Positions 27,541-36,091 of a DNA stretch of 64,000 bases are shown here, piece after piece (position 1 is the first letter of the stretch; every line of letters starts with the position of its first letter). Origin of the DNA: Chryseobacterium mucoviscidosis (lineage in GTDB: Bacteria > Bacteroidota > Bacteroidia > Flavobacteriales > Weeksellaceae); NCBI RefSeq assembly GCF_002177115.1, contig NZ_MVAG01000105.1:1-64000 (forward strand), given 5' to 3'. The position numbers and the translations under genes are program-made. The notes beneath the pieces were generated by a model. It was given only the letters and a program-made list of their open reading frames with translations. It was not told the DNA's origin and made no database searches.

Positions 27541-28029
27541 ATGACCTGGAAAGTTGCAGAAAGAAAAATAGGAAAAGCAGGAAATATAAAACAGCAGAAG
27601 AAAAGGCAGCAGGAATGGAACCGTAAATATGGCGAAAACTGGCAGATCGGGTATTTTATAAACAATGAATTTGTAGCACAGGAAGATGCTTTGGAAACCA
27701 TCTATTACAAAAGTTATGAAGAACATTTCGAAAATCATCCGAATGATTTACAGGAGCTTATTCATACAGCCAAAGCTTTACGGAATCCCCATGCAGAAAT
27801 GACGGGAGGAAAAGATTTACAGGTTCCTGCAATTTATAAATATTTAAAAAACAAAAATCTTACGCTTTTGGGCAATGAAATGGTAGACATCGGAACGTAT
27901 GGAAGCAGATCACACAAACTCAGTGTAAGACTTAGTCCTCTTACCATTAAAGTAACAGGAAATCCCGATATGACCTTAGAAAAATTCTGGCAGGATAAGA
28001 AATGCCTTGTCATTTGGGAAGACAATTAA
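27541..28029 (+). CDS. Unknown protein, second gene of the RtcB-PrfH operon
   Basis: 162 residues, soluble. Basic N-terminus (WKVAERKIGKAGNIKQQKKR), then motifs that look conserved: RNPHAEMTGGKDLQVPAIYKYL and LLGNEMVDIGTYGSRSHKLSV, ending in LVIWEDN. I do not recognise a family. It ends 10 nt before rtcB, so it is cotranscribed and probably linked in function. An RNA-binding or RNA-end role is guesswork from context. Confidence 0.75.
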   Translation: MTWKVAERKIGKAGNIKQQKKRQQEWNRKYGENWQIGYFINNEFVAQEDALETIYYKSYEEHFENHPNDLQELIHTAKALRNPHAEMTGGKDLQVPAIYKYLKNKNLTLLGNEMVDIGTYGSRSHKLSVRLSPLTIKVTGNPDMTLEKFWQDKKCLVIWEDN

Positions 28030-28039
28030 AACAAAAACA

Positions 28040-29431
28040 ATGGGAAATTTAAAACTTAAAGGAAAAGATATATTAAAATTAGGCTATCCAAACAACCAGA
28101 GTGTCAACATCGCTTTGGAAGTGATGAAAAGGAACTTTGCCACAAAAAACATCCATCACGTCAAATCTATTCTAAAAGATATTCTGGTGAATCCCGAAAA
28201 CTTTGAAAAAGATTTAACCTTCGGACAGATTGCTGAAGCTTTGCTTTCATCCAAGAAAACTGAAAAGAGGATGCTCAATACACATCGGGCGACATTCAAT
28301 ATTTTCGGAAACAATATTTCAGATGAAGCAAAAAATCAATTATACACCGCGCTCAAGCTTCCAATTTCAACACAGGGAGCTTTGATGCCCGATGCACACA
28401 GCGGATACGGACTTCCGATCGGAGGCGTTCTCGCGGTAGAAAATGCCGTAATTCCTTACGGAGTCGGGATGGATATTGGCTGCAGAATGAGCCTCAGCAT
28501 TTTGGATACGCCGATTTCATATCTTGAAGGAGCAAGAGATAAATACGAAAAAGCGCTTGCTGAACATACCAAATTCGGAATGTACGAAATACACAAATCT
28601 CACATCGACCACGAAATTTTCGACAGAGACACCTTCGATCTCATTCCGGTTTTGAGAAGATTAAAAGGAAAAGCCATCAAACAGATGGGAACTTCCGGCG
28701 GCGGAAACCACTTTGTGGAATTCGGAGAAGTTGAAATTACGGAAGAAGATGAACAGATCGGACTTCCGAAAGGAAAATACCTCGGAATTCTTTCGCACAG
28801 CGGGTCGCGTGGATTGGGAGCAGAAATCGCCCAGTATTATTCCAGAGTTGCGGCAGAACAGTGTCCCTTACCCAAAGAAGCACAACAATTTGCATGGCTG
28901 GATCTGAATACTCACCTCGGATTAGAATATTGGACGGCAATGAATCTTGCGGGAGATTACGCTTCTGCGTGTCATGAAGATATCCACAGAAGACTTGTAA
29001 AAGCGGTAGGAGGAAGATTAAAAGCAAAAATCGAAAACCATCACAATTTTGCATGGAAAGAAATCCACAACGGAAAAGAAGTAATCGTTCACCGAAAAGG
29101 AGCAACTCCGGCAAATGAAAACGAATTGGGAATGATTCCCGGTTCCATGACGGCAAAAGGATTTATCGTCCGTGGAAAAGGAAATCCGGATTCTCTGAAT
29201 TCCGCTTCTCACGGAGCCGGAAGAGCGCATTCAAGAGGAGAGTGCAGAAGCCTTTTTACTCAAAATGACATTAAAAAAGAATTAAAATTGAAGAATGTCA
29301 TCTTAATGGGCGGAAATGCAGAAGAAGCACCAATGGCTTACAAAGACATCAACGAAGTGATGAACGCGCAAAGCGAACTGGTGGATATTCTGGGAACATT
29401 CCAACCGAGAATTGTTAGAATGGATAAGTAA
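28040..29431 (+). CDS. rtcB: RNA ligase RtcB (3'-phosphate/2',3'-cyclic phosphate to 5'-OH)
   Basis: 463 residues from the ATG at 28040 (10 nt after the previous stop; the frame opens at 28007 inside that gene). Joins RNA ends left by metal-independent ribonucleases, using GTP and Mn2+. Seen: DAHSGYGLPIGG, metal cysteine in MDIGCRM (Cys148), GTSGGGNHFVEFG (Asn223, His224), SHSGSRGLG, and the guanylate-accepting histidine in SASHGAGRAHSR (His391). All catalytic motifs are intact. Known: RtcB paired with PrfH repairs 16S rRNA cut in the decoding centre by colicin E3-like nucleases; prfH lies three genes downstream. Which RtcB subgroup this is cannot be told by eye. Confidence 0.95.
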   Translation: MGNLKLKGKDILKLGYPNNQSVNIALEVMKRNFATKNIHHVKSILKDILVNPENFEKDLTFGQIAEALLSSKKTEKRMLNTHRATFNIFGNNISDEAKNQLYTALKLPISTQGALMPDAHSGYGLPIGGVLAVENAVIPYGVGMDIGCRMSLSILDTPISYLEGARDKYEKALAEHTKFGMYEIHKSHIDHEIFDRDTFDLIPVLRRLKGKAIKQMGTSGGGNHFVEFGEVEITEEDEQIGLPKGKYLGILSHSGSRGLGAEIAQYYSRVAAEQCPLPKEAQQFAWLDLNTHLGLEYWTAMNLAGDYASACHEDIHRRLVKAVGGRLKAKIENHHNFAWKEIHNGKEVIVHRKGATPANENELGMIPGSMTAKGFIVRGKGNPDSLNSASHGAGRAHSRGECRSLFTQNDIKKELKLKNVILMGGNAEEAPMAYKDINEVMNAQSELVDILGTFQPRIVRMDK

Positions 29432-29448
29432 AATGGTTGTTAGTTTTT

Positions 29449-29498
29449 GGTTGATGGTTGTTAGAATTTTTAACGCCATCAACTGACAACCATCAACC
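29449..29498 (+). other. Large intercistronic hairpin inside the RNA-repair operon
   Basis: GGTTGATGGTTGTTAG (29449-29464) pairs with CTGACAACCATCAACC (29483-29498), 16 bp with one G-T pair and an 18-nt loop. There is no T-run, and it ends 19 nt before the next start codon. It may be a processing or stability element; GGTTGTTAG-type phrases also occur as spacer repeats in such genomes. Confidence 0.7.
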
Positions 29499-29517
29499 GA
29501 CAACAAAAACCAAAAAA

Positions 29518-30063
29518 ATGGGAGCACCACATAATATAAAAAGATACGGTGAAGTCTGGCCGGAATTCAGAATTCAGAGCGGACTCGACATTTTAGAAAA
29601 ATTAAAAGATAAAATTATTATTTCAGGAGGTTGGACGTGGCATTTTATGTCTGAAATCGGGCATACGGAATACAAGCACGCGCACGACCATAAGGATATT
29701 GATGTCTTTGTGAAAAAAGAAAACGTAGCAGAAGTTGTGATAATCCTTCAACAGGAAGGTTTTCAGAAAGTCTGGACAAGGTACGATCATCTTCAGAGCG
29801 AAGAGAATTTCCGAAGATATGAGAAAACAGTTGAGCTGGAAAACGGAAAATTCCACAGGATCACAATCGATTTCTTTGAAAGAAATGATCTTGAAACTGT
29901 TGAAGCTAACGGATTTACCGTCGTAAAGCCTGAAGTTTTGCTCACGTTTTACAGAAACATTCATTCCAGCGATAAATGTTGGGCAGTTATGGCTGCAAAA
30001 GATTTACTGGAAAAAAGGATTGATCCTATTGGTCATCCGAAATTAAGTGAAATGCCGAAATAA
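29518..30063 (+). CDS. Small nucleotidyltransferase-fold protein in the RtcB-PrfH operon
   Basis: 181 residues from the ATG at 29518; the longer frame from 29458 merely reads through the hairpin spacer. Nucleotidyltransferase hallmarks: SGGWTWHFM (GG at 37-38, His42), HKDIDVFV (Asp60, Asp62) and a third acidic residue in RITIDFF (Asp118). The layout resembles minimal enzymes such as ANT-type aminoglycoside nucleotidyltransferases and NTase toxins/antitoxins. Substrate unknown; beside rtcB and prfH, an RNA end or tRNA is a reasonable guess. Followed 6 nt later by the next gene. Confidence 0.72.
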   Translation: MGAPHNIKRYGEVWPEFRIQSGLDILEKLKDKIIISGGWTWHFMSEIGHTEYKHAHDHKDIDVFVKKENVAEVVIILQQEGFQKVWTRYDHLQSEENFRRYEKTVELENGKFHRITIDFFERNDLETVEANGFTVVKPEVLLTFYRNIHSSDKCWAVMAAKDLLEKRIDPIGHPKLSEMPK

Positions 30064-30069
30064 ATTAAG

Positions 30070-30690
30070 ATGGAAGACGAGATTAGAAAAGAAATATTCG
30101 AATTTATAAATCAGAATTTTTCTGATAACAGAAAATTATTAAGAGAAAAAGCAAACGAATTTTTGAAAAACCCTAATGTAACCAATTTGTTTTTAAATGA
30201 ATTTAAAAAAATAAATATTGTCGTGCATTTTCAGTCTTTGTCTTCAGAAACTGATAAATTTTCGAAAGAAGAAATGGGAGACATTTCAGATGTCTGGAAT
30301 TTTTATTTAAATGAAGATATCGATGAGGTAGATAAAAGTAAAGGTTATGAGGATTGGGATTTTGATACATATTTAGAATCAGGAAAACCTCTTCACTGTT
30401 GTAAGGTTTGGATTAATTGGTTTTTAAAGCTTTATTACATCCAAAACTTTGAAATAATTAGAAAAGGAGAAGATGAAACAGAGCGAGTTTTAATAATTGC
30501 TGATCTTTATGAAAAAGAAAAATACAGTTCAATTTTAAAAATATTGAAACAAAACGGTTACGAAGAAGTTACAGATGAATTGGCTCTATTAAAAGCAGAG
30601 TCTATTTCTACAGATTGTAATGATGATCCGACTGTTTTTGATTGTCTGTTTTCGGATATTATTCATCCTATTCATTTTAAAAGTAATTAA
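30070..30690 (+). CDS. Unknown acidic protein in the RtcB-PrfH operon
   Basis: 206 residues, acidic, no signal or membrane span. Recognisable pieces: a charged helical N-terminus (1-40), DKSKGYEDWDFDTYLESGKPLHCCKVWINWFLKLYYI in the middle (CC pair), and a Cys/Asp-rich C-terminus (STDCNDDPTVFDCLFSDIIH). No family recognised. Starts 6 nt after the nucleotidyltransferase stop and ends 2 nt before prfH, so tight coupling suggests a partner of one of them. Confidence 0.72.
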   Translation: MEDEIRKEIFEFINQNFSDNRKLLREKANEFLKNPNVTNLFLNEFKKINIVVHFQSLSSETDKFSKEEMGDISDVWNFYLNEDIDEVDKSKGYEDWDFDTYLESGKPLHCCKVWINWFLKLYYIQNFEIIRKGEDETERVLIIADLYEKEKYSSILKILKQNGYEEVTDELALLKAESISTDCNDDPTVFDCLFSDIIHPIHFKSN

Positions 30691-30692
30691 AA

Positions 30693-31391
30693 ATGGAAAA
30701 ACTCATACAAATAACCTCAGGAAGAGGACCTTTAGAATGCCAATGGGTGGTGGCAAAAGTTCTGAAGCACTTTCTTCAAGAGGCAAAAAATAACAATATA
30801 GATTATGAAATCATTCACCGTGAAAATAGCGATGAAAACCTCACGTTAAAATCGGTGACTTTGCTTTTACAGTCAAAAAATCTTAATGGATTTTTAGATA
30901 GCTGGTTAGGAAGCATTTGCTGGATCGGGAAAAGTACATTCCGGAAACTGCATAAAAGAAGCAACTGGTTTATCGGCGTTTTTGAACTGGAGGGATTGGA
31001 GAAAATCAATTTTAATGAAAAGGACATTCAGTTTCAGACAACCAGAAGTCAGGGAAGCGGCGGACAAAATGTAAACAAAGTGAATACGGCGGTTCGCGCA
31101 ACATACATTCCGACAGGGCAAAGTGTTTTCGTTCAGGATTCGCGTTCTCAACTGGAGAATAAGAAACTTTCCATCACAAGATTAAAAGGAAAAGTATTGG
31201 AACAGAATATCATTCAGCTTCAAAAAAGAATGCAGGAAACATGGAACAATCATCTGAATGTTCAGCGCGGAAATCCGATCCGTACATTTTCCGGAACCGA
31301 CTTTAAAAAGAATTATGAAGACAAATCGTTTAAAAAACAGAGAAGTCAGCTCAAAAATGAATTAAAAAACTATAACAATGACCTTAACTAA
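30693..31391 (+). CDS. prfH: Peptide chain release factor homologue PrfH
   Basis: 232 residues. N-terminal PrfH hallmark SGRGPLECQWVVAKVL (9-24), then SWLGSICWIGKSTFRKLHKRS, and the GGQ peptide-release motif at G123-G124-Q125 in [15 protein letters not shown]. It lacks the codon-reading PxT/SPF domain of RF1 and RF2. Known: PrfH releases peptides from ribosomes whose 16S rRNA was cut in the decoding centre, letting RtcB reseal the rRNA. Here rtcB is upstream but separated by two genes. Its end overlaps the next start by 14 nt. Confidence 0.93.
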   Translation: MEKLIQITSGRGPLECQWVVAKVLKHFLQEAKNNNIDYEIIHRENSDENLTLKSVTLLLQSKNLNGFLDSWLGSICWIGKSTFRKLHKRSNWFIGVFELEGLEKINFNEKDIQFQTTRSQGSGGQNVNKVNTAVRATYIPTGQSVFVQDSRSQLENKKLSITRLKGKVLEQNIIQLQKRMQETWNNHLNVQRGNPIRTFSGTDFKKNYEDKSFKKQRSQLKNELKNYNNDLN

Positions 31392-31893
31392 AAATAAATA
31401 CTATTTTGAGGCTTTAGACAATTATCCGTACAGTTTGCCGGAGTGTCTCGAAGCATTAAACTATGCGTTGTCTTATGATCCTGAAGACGCAGACAGTCTT
31501 TGTCTGATGGGAAGAATATACAGCGAAATGTTATCCGATTATGAAAAGGCAAAGCTGTACTTTGAAGAAGCCATGCAGTGTGACGTAACGAATCTTAATA
31601 CACCGCAATATTATATTAAATGTCTTCTGGATAATGAAGATTATCACGAAGCAGAAAAACTGATTGATTATTCTTTAAAAATCAAGGGAATTGACAAAGC
31701 AACCTTATGGTTTTACAGAGCTTTGCTTTCCGAAAAAAGAGGAAGTTTTGCCAATGCATTGAAATTTCTGGATGAATCTGCAAAATACTGTTTTACAGAA
31801 TACAGCCTGAATGTGGTGAAAGACCGGAAGAAATTCATCAAATCAAAAATGCCGAAGAAAAAGAAGATGAAAAAAGCGAAGGAGACGAAATAA
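31378..31893 (+). CDS. TPR protein with basic tail, last gene of the RtcB-PrfH operon
   Basis: 171 residues. About three tetratricopeptide repeats (20-135; ALNYALSYDPEDADSLCLMG, YEKAKLYFEEAMQCD, ANALKFLDESAKYC) and a strongly basic C-terminal tail (SKMPKKKKMKKAKETK) that could touch RNA. TPRs bind partner proteins, so it may dock operon products onto the ribosome (inference). Translationally coupled to prfH by a 14-nt overlap. Its stop codon lies in the loop of the operon terminator. Confidence 0.82.
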   Translation: MTLTKNKYYFEALDNYPYSLPECLEALNYALSYDPEDADSLCLMGRIYSEMLSDYEKAKLYFEEAMQCDVTNLNTPQYYIKCLLDNEDYHEAEKLIDYSLKIKGIDKATLWFYRALLSEKRGSFANALKFLDESAKYCFTEYSLNVVKDRKKFIKSKMPKKKKMKKAKETK

Positions 31894-31906
31894 GTCTCCT
31901 TTTTAA
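31879..31906 (+). terminator. Terminator of the RtcB-PrfH operon
   Basis: Stem AAGGAGAC / GTCTCCTT (31879-31886 with 31894-31901) with the stop codon in the loop, then TTTT. Confidence 0.88.
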
Positions 31907-31920
31907 CATAATATATTTTT

Positions 31921-31952
31921 TTGACAGCCATTCATAAAAAATCTTAGATTTG
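31921..31952 (+). promoter_or_regulatory. Promoter of the M36 peptidase gene
   Basis: TTG (31921-31923), 21 nt, TAGATTTG (31945-31952). The -7 element overlaps an upstream in-frame TTG at 31950, which fixes the real start at 31968. Confidence 0.78.
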
Positions 31953-31967
31953 CTTAAAATCAATCAC

Positions 31968-34544
31968 ATGAATAAAAATATATTTTATATACCACTCTCT
32001 GTAGCGGTTATGTTCGCTTACAGCACAGTAAATGCGCAAAATTCTAAATCACTGATTCAGGATTACTATAAAAAAAATGCACAGCTTACTCAGAAAAATA
32101 GTTTTGATAATAAGCTCGGATTTATTATTCTTAATGAAGATAATTCCAAAAGTCTTGGAGTAAATATTGTAAATATACAGCAGACTTACAACGGTCTTCG
32201 TGTGTACAATGCTTTAGGTAAAGTTCTGATAAAAGATGAAAAAATAATCTCTGAAAAAAATGATTTCAAAAAAGAGATTGTTATCGGAAATCAGGGAAGT
32301 TCAAAAGAAAGAATTCCCGAAGAAACACTGAAGCAAAATTTAAACCTGCAGGAAATATTAAGAACAGAATACCTGCCGGACCTTTATTTTGACAAAAATA
32401 ATGTATTGGTACTGGCAAAAGAAATTTTTGTTTCGGACAAGAAATCTTCAGATGTATGGCACGTAATTGCAGACGCTTCCACCGGAGAAATACTTACTAA
32501 AGACAATCTTACGGTAAGCTGTAATTTTGATCATAGCGAAAGCGGTTAAGAGAATTCTTATTCAGAACCTGTAAAATTTACAACGGAAAGTTCAGATTCT
32601 CAGAAAACGACTTCATTATTGGTTCCTTCTAATGCCTCTTATAATGTTTTTCCTCTACCGGTAGAAGCACCAAGTTTCGGATCCCGCTCTGTTGTAAGCA
32701 ATCCTTGGGATCTCACGGCATCACCAGAAGGATGGCATTCTACAGGTACAGCAAGCTATACCAATACAAGAGGAAATAATGTGTACGCATACTCGGATCA
32801 GGCAAATGCAAACACACCGGGATATTCTCCGGACGGCGGAGCTTCAAGAAATTTTGATTTCACATATGCAGAAGGAAGATACATCAATCCGTTTACGCAT
32901 AAAGATGCAGCCATTACCAATCTTTTTTATTTAAATAATAAGATTCATGATGTATTTTATAGATTTGGATTCACAGAATCGGCAAGAAATTTTCAAACAA
33001 ATAATTTTGGAAACGGAGGAATTAGCGGAGATGCAGTAAATGCAGAAGCGTTCGATGGAAGCGGACTGAATAACGCCAATTTCAATTCAGGATACGAAAC
33101 GGTAATCAGCGGAACCACTTACCTTCTTGCGCCAAGAATGCAGATGTATCTTTGGTCAAGAGCACAGACAAGCGCAGATCCTATTTCACGTTATCAGTAT
33201 AATTCTCCCTCTACCGTTGCAAGCCGTCCAAAAGTTTTAACAGGTGCAGCATCTTTTGGGCCTTTGTTGTTCGAAGGTCAGTCTGTAACAGGAGATCTCG
33301 CAGTTTCTTCGCCGGCGGATGCATGTACACAACCCGCAGCAGGAAGTCTTACAGGAAAAATTGCTGTTGTAACCAGTACTACCTGCGAATACAGCCTTAA
33401 AGTTCTAAACGCTCAGAATGCAGGTGCAGTAGGTGTTATTGTTTACAGACCAAGTACAGATACACCCGCAACAATGGGAGCCGGAACCTATGGAGATCAG
33501 GTTACTATCCCTTCAATTAATATGGGGAAAACTGAAGGCGAATTTTTAGTAGCACAGGTTTCCGGAGGAAATACCATCAACACAACTTTGATTAATGATT
33601 TTAACGGATTTAAACATTCAAGTTTAGATAATGGTGTTGTTATTCATGAATATGGTCATGGAATTTCCAACAGACTGACGGGACAGGGCTACAGTTGTCT
33701 GTCTTCCACCAACTCTACCGAACAGATGGGAGAAGGATGGTCAGACTACTTTGCATTGATGCTTACGACCAGACCGGGAGATACATCTTCTCTTGCGAGA
33801 GGAATGGGAACCTATGTTGCGGAACAGGCAACAACAGGAAACGGAATCAGACCTGCAAAATATTCACCGGACTTTACAGTAAACGGATATACTTATAACA
33901 ATACTAATTCTATGACTGGAAATCCTCACTCCATAGGATTTGTATGGGCTTCCATGCTTTGGGATCTTACGTGGAAATATGTAGAGAAATATGGGTATAA
34001 CAGTGATGTTTTAGCCAATCCGAATTCGGGAAATGCCAGAATTTTACAATTGGTAATGGACGGGCTGAAACTTCAGGCCTGCAGTCCTACATTTATTGAC
34101 GGAAGAGATGCCATTCTTCAGGCAGATCAGGTTAAAACAGGAGGTGCAGACAAATGTATGATCTGGAAAGCCTTTGCTAAAAGAGGCTTGGGAACAGCAG
34201 CTTCTGCCGGAAGCAAAACCGTAGGAACAGATCAGGTAGAAAGTTTTACCTATCCTGCAGAATGTGATATTGTACTGGCGACACAGGAAGCCGGAAATGC
34301 AGAAACAAAATATGTAGTTTTTCCAAATCCTACCTATGATGAATTCTTTGTAGGAAATATTGATAAGTCCAAGGAAGACGTTAAGGTAAAACTTTTCGAT
34401 ATGTCAGGGAAATTAGTATTCTCCGATACGCGTGAAAATACTTCCAAAAAAGCATTTTCAACCAGAGGATTACAAAAAGGAGTGTATATGGTAAACATCA
34501 GACAGGGTGAAAAAACTCAGACAGAAAAACTGATTGTTAGATAA
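31968..34544 (+). pseudogene. M36 (fungalysin-like) metallopeptidase interrupted by one in-frame TAA
   Basis: Read from 31968 to 34544 in one frame this is an 858-codon secreted peptidase, except for a single TAA at 32547-32549. Before it: signal peptide (to VNAQ) and FTP/PepSY propeptide region (to about 193). After it: catalytic domain with zinc motif HEYGH (33644-33658) and downstream EQMGEGWSDYF, an inserted PA domain (about 33230-33580) and a C-terminal T9SS type A domain. No frameshift: the codons after TAA (GAG AAT TCT TAT) continue the same protein. The 641-codon remainder opens at 32619 without signal peptide. Either a recent nonsense mutation, a sequencing error, or readthrough. Promoter and terminator are intact. 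Confidence 0.85.
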
Positions 34545-34568
34545 ATTATTCAATCAAATAATTTTAAG

Positions 34569-34597
34569 AAGGAAGTCATTTAGGCTTCCTTTTTTTG
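34569..34597 (+). terminator. Terminator after the M36 gene
   Basis: Stem AAGGAAG / CTTCCTT (34569-34575 with 34585-34591) and seven T. It lies inside the upstream extension of the epimerase frame, supporting the later start at 34609. Confidence 0.82.
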
Positions 34598-34608
34598 TAC
34601 ATTTAATA

Positions 34609-35601
34609 ATGGAATTAAGATTTGAACGCAGACCGTTATATTTAAAAGAAACATTTTCAATTGCTTACGGGAACTATGATAAGAGGGAAGCCTTGCTCAT
34701 ACAATTATCTCATCAGAATTGCAAAGGTTACGGAGAATGTGTGGCGATCGATTATTATAAGATTGATCTTCAGAGATTTGTTTTACAGTTAAAAGAAATT
34801 CAGTCTCAGATTCAAAACTGTAAAATTATTCATCCGGAAGAATTTTTCAAGTATCTGTTGAATTTAAATCTGCATCCGTTTTTACTTTCCGCATTAGATT
34901 GCGCGTATTGGGATCTTTTTGGAAAACTTGAAAATAAAAACTTTATTGAGTTAAATAACCTTCCATCAGATCATTTAGTTGAAAGTTCCATCACCATTTC
35001 TGTCGGTGAAATCGATCATCAGATTAAAAAAATCGAAAAAAGTTCATGGAATAAATTCAAAGTAAAATGCAAAGGCTTAAATAAAAATGATGTTGAAAAA
35101 CTATTACAGTTAAACCGAAATATTGCTCTTGATTCCAATGCAAGTTTTACCGATGAAGATTGTATTTGGCTTCAGAATAATCCTGAAGTTCAAAAATTTT
35201 CCTATCTCGAGCAGCCAAGACCAGTCGATAATTATCGAATCTTAGAAAAACAATCTTTTGCAAACTGGATGGCAGATGAAGATTGTCAGAATTTGGATTC
35301 ATTAGCCAAATTAATTCCCTACTATAAAAGCATCAATATCAAATTAATGAAATGTGGCGGATTAACCCCTGCTTTAGAAATGATCAGAAAAGCAAGAGCA
35401 TTGAATTACAAAATTATGATTGGCTGTATGACGGAATCTACCGTGGGAATTTCCGCAGCCTGTAATTTAACAGGAATGGTAGATTATGCCGATTTGGACG
35501 GAGCGAATTTAATTTCAAATGACTATGCGACAGGAAGTTTCGTTAAAAACGGAAAAATTAGTTTATCTTCAAAACCAGGTTTAGGAATTATGATTAAATA
35601 A
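34609..35601 (+). CDS. Dipeptide epimerase, enolase superfamily (L-Ala-D/L-Glu type)
   Basis: 330 residues from the ATG at 34609; the longer frame from 34534 crosses the M36 terminator. Epimerises the second residue of dipeptides from peptidoglycan turnover, typically L-Ala-D-Glu. Enolase-superfamily features in order: SALDCAYWDLFGK, KVKCKG (KxK catalytic lysine), ALDSNASF and YLEQP and ADED (metal ligands), NIKLMKCGG (second catalytic lysine) and GCMTESTVGIS. DLDGA near the end is the substrate-binding DxD. Exact dipeptide specificity is not readable by eye. Confidence 0.9.
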   Translation: MELRFERRPLYLKETFSIAYGNYDKREALLIQLSHQNCKGYGECVAIDYYKIDLQRFVLQLKEIQSQIQNCKIIHPEEFFKYLLNLNLHPFLLSALDCAYWDLFGKLENKNFIELNNLPSDHLVESSITISVGEIDHQIKKIEKSSWNKFKVKCKGLNKNDVEKLLQLNRNIALDSNASFTDEDCIWLQNNPEVQKFSYLEQPRPVDNYRILEKQSFANWMADEDCQNLDSLAKLIPYYKSINIKLMKCGGLTPALEMIRKARALNYKIMIGCMTESTVGISAACNLTGMVDYADLDGANLISNDYATGSFVKNGKISLSSKPGLGIMIK

Positions 35602-35651
35602 GTGAACGATAAATCGTCAATCCGATTTGCTTATCAGTTTTTTCACTCAGT

Positions 35652-35685
35652 GCTTTCATTCGCAGAGTGAAACGCCATTGCGAAC
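35652..35685 (+). repeat. Dispersed intergenic repeat family A, copy 5
   Basis: GCTTTCATTCGCAGAGTGAA then ACGCCATTGCGAAC, the same core as at 119-155. Followed at 35714-35737 by a family D phrase (CTTTGCGCTTTTTGTG then TTAAAA), the same neighbour order as near position 119-211. Confidence 0.65.
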
Positions 35686-35779
35686 GAAAAATAAACAGAT
35701 TAGAAATCAAAAAACTTTGCGCTTTTTGTGTTAAAAATATAAAGAAGAACCAAAAACAAAAATAGACTTCAAAAGAAGC

Positions 35780-36070
35780 CTATTTTTTGTTTGCTGAAAT
35801 CAGATAATCATAAACCATTTGATGCTGATCTTCCGATAATTTCGCTTTCGGAGCCATTCTGCTTAATGTTTTTATCCAGCCCTGATCGTCATGTTTTGCA
35901 GGATCCGGCAATTTGTGGCATCTGTTGCAGGAATTTTCGAAGATGGTTTTTCCCTGTGCCAATTGTTCGGATGAGGTATATTTTGGTCCGGTTACCGCTA
36001 CACTTTTTGGTCCGCACGATACAGCGACTGCTGCAGAAGCTAACGTCATACCTAAAATCAGTTTTTTCAT
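35780..36070 (-). CDS. Small cytochrome c lipoprotein (second of a tandem pair)
   Basis: 96 residues. Lipobox near AVAVSC (Cys19) for lipid anchoring; heme-binding C48-N-R-C51-H52 in ENSCNRCHKLPDPAKH and a likely axial methionine in SRMAPKAKL. A one-heme electron carrier on the periplasmic side. It is about 60 percent like its upstream neighbour (same length, same KTIFENSCxRCHKLPDP and MAPKAxLxxxQHQ blocks), so the two arose by tandem duplication. 21 nt separate them. Confidence 0.9.
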   Translation of the reverse strand: MKKLILGMTLASAAVAVSCGPKSVAVTGPKYTSSEQLAQGKTIFENSCNRCHKLPDPAKHDDQGWIKTLSRMAPKAKLSEDQHQMVYDYLISANKK

Positions 36071-36091
36071 ATTACTATTTTTTGTTGTGAT

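Noticed and set aside
28737..29156. 139-codon minus-strand frame opposite rtcB
   Set aside because: Shadow of rtcB; no start context or domain.
29458..29517. Upstream extension of the nucleotidyltransferase gene
   Set aside because: It only translates the intercistronic hairpin; the ATG at 29518 follows it and gives a normal N-terminus.
31968..34544. Frameshift or programmed recoding in the M36 gene
   Set aside because: The frame is the same on both sides of the TAA, and no hairpin or slippery site of a known recoding signal was seen; a plain nonsense codon is the simplest reading.
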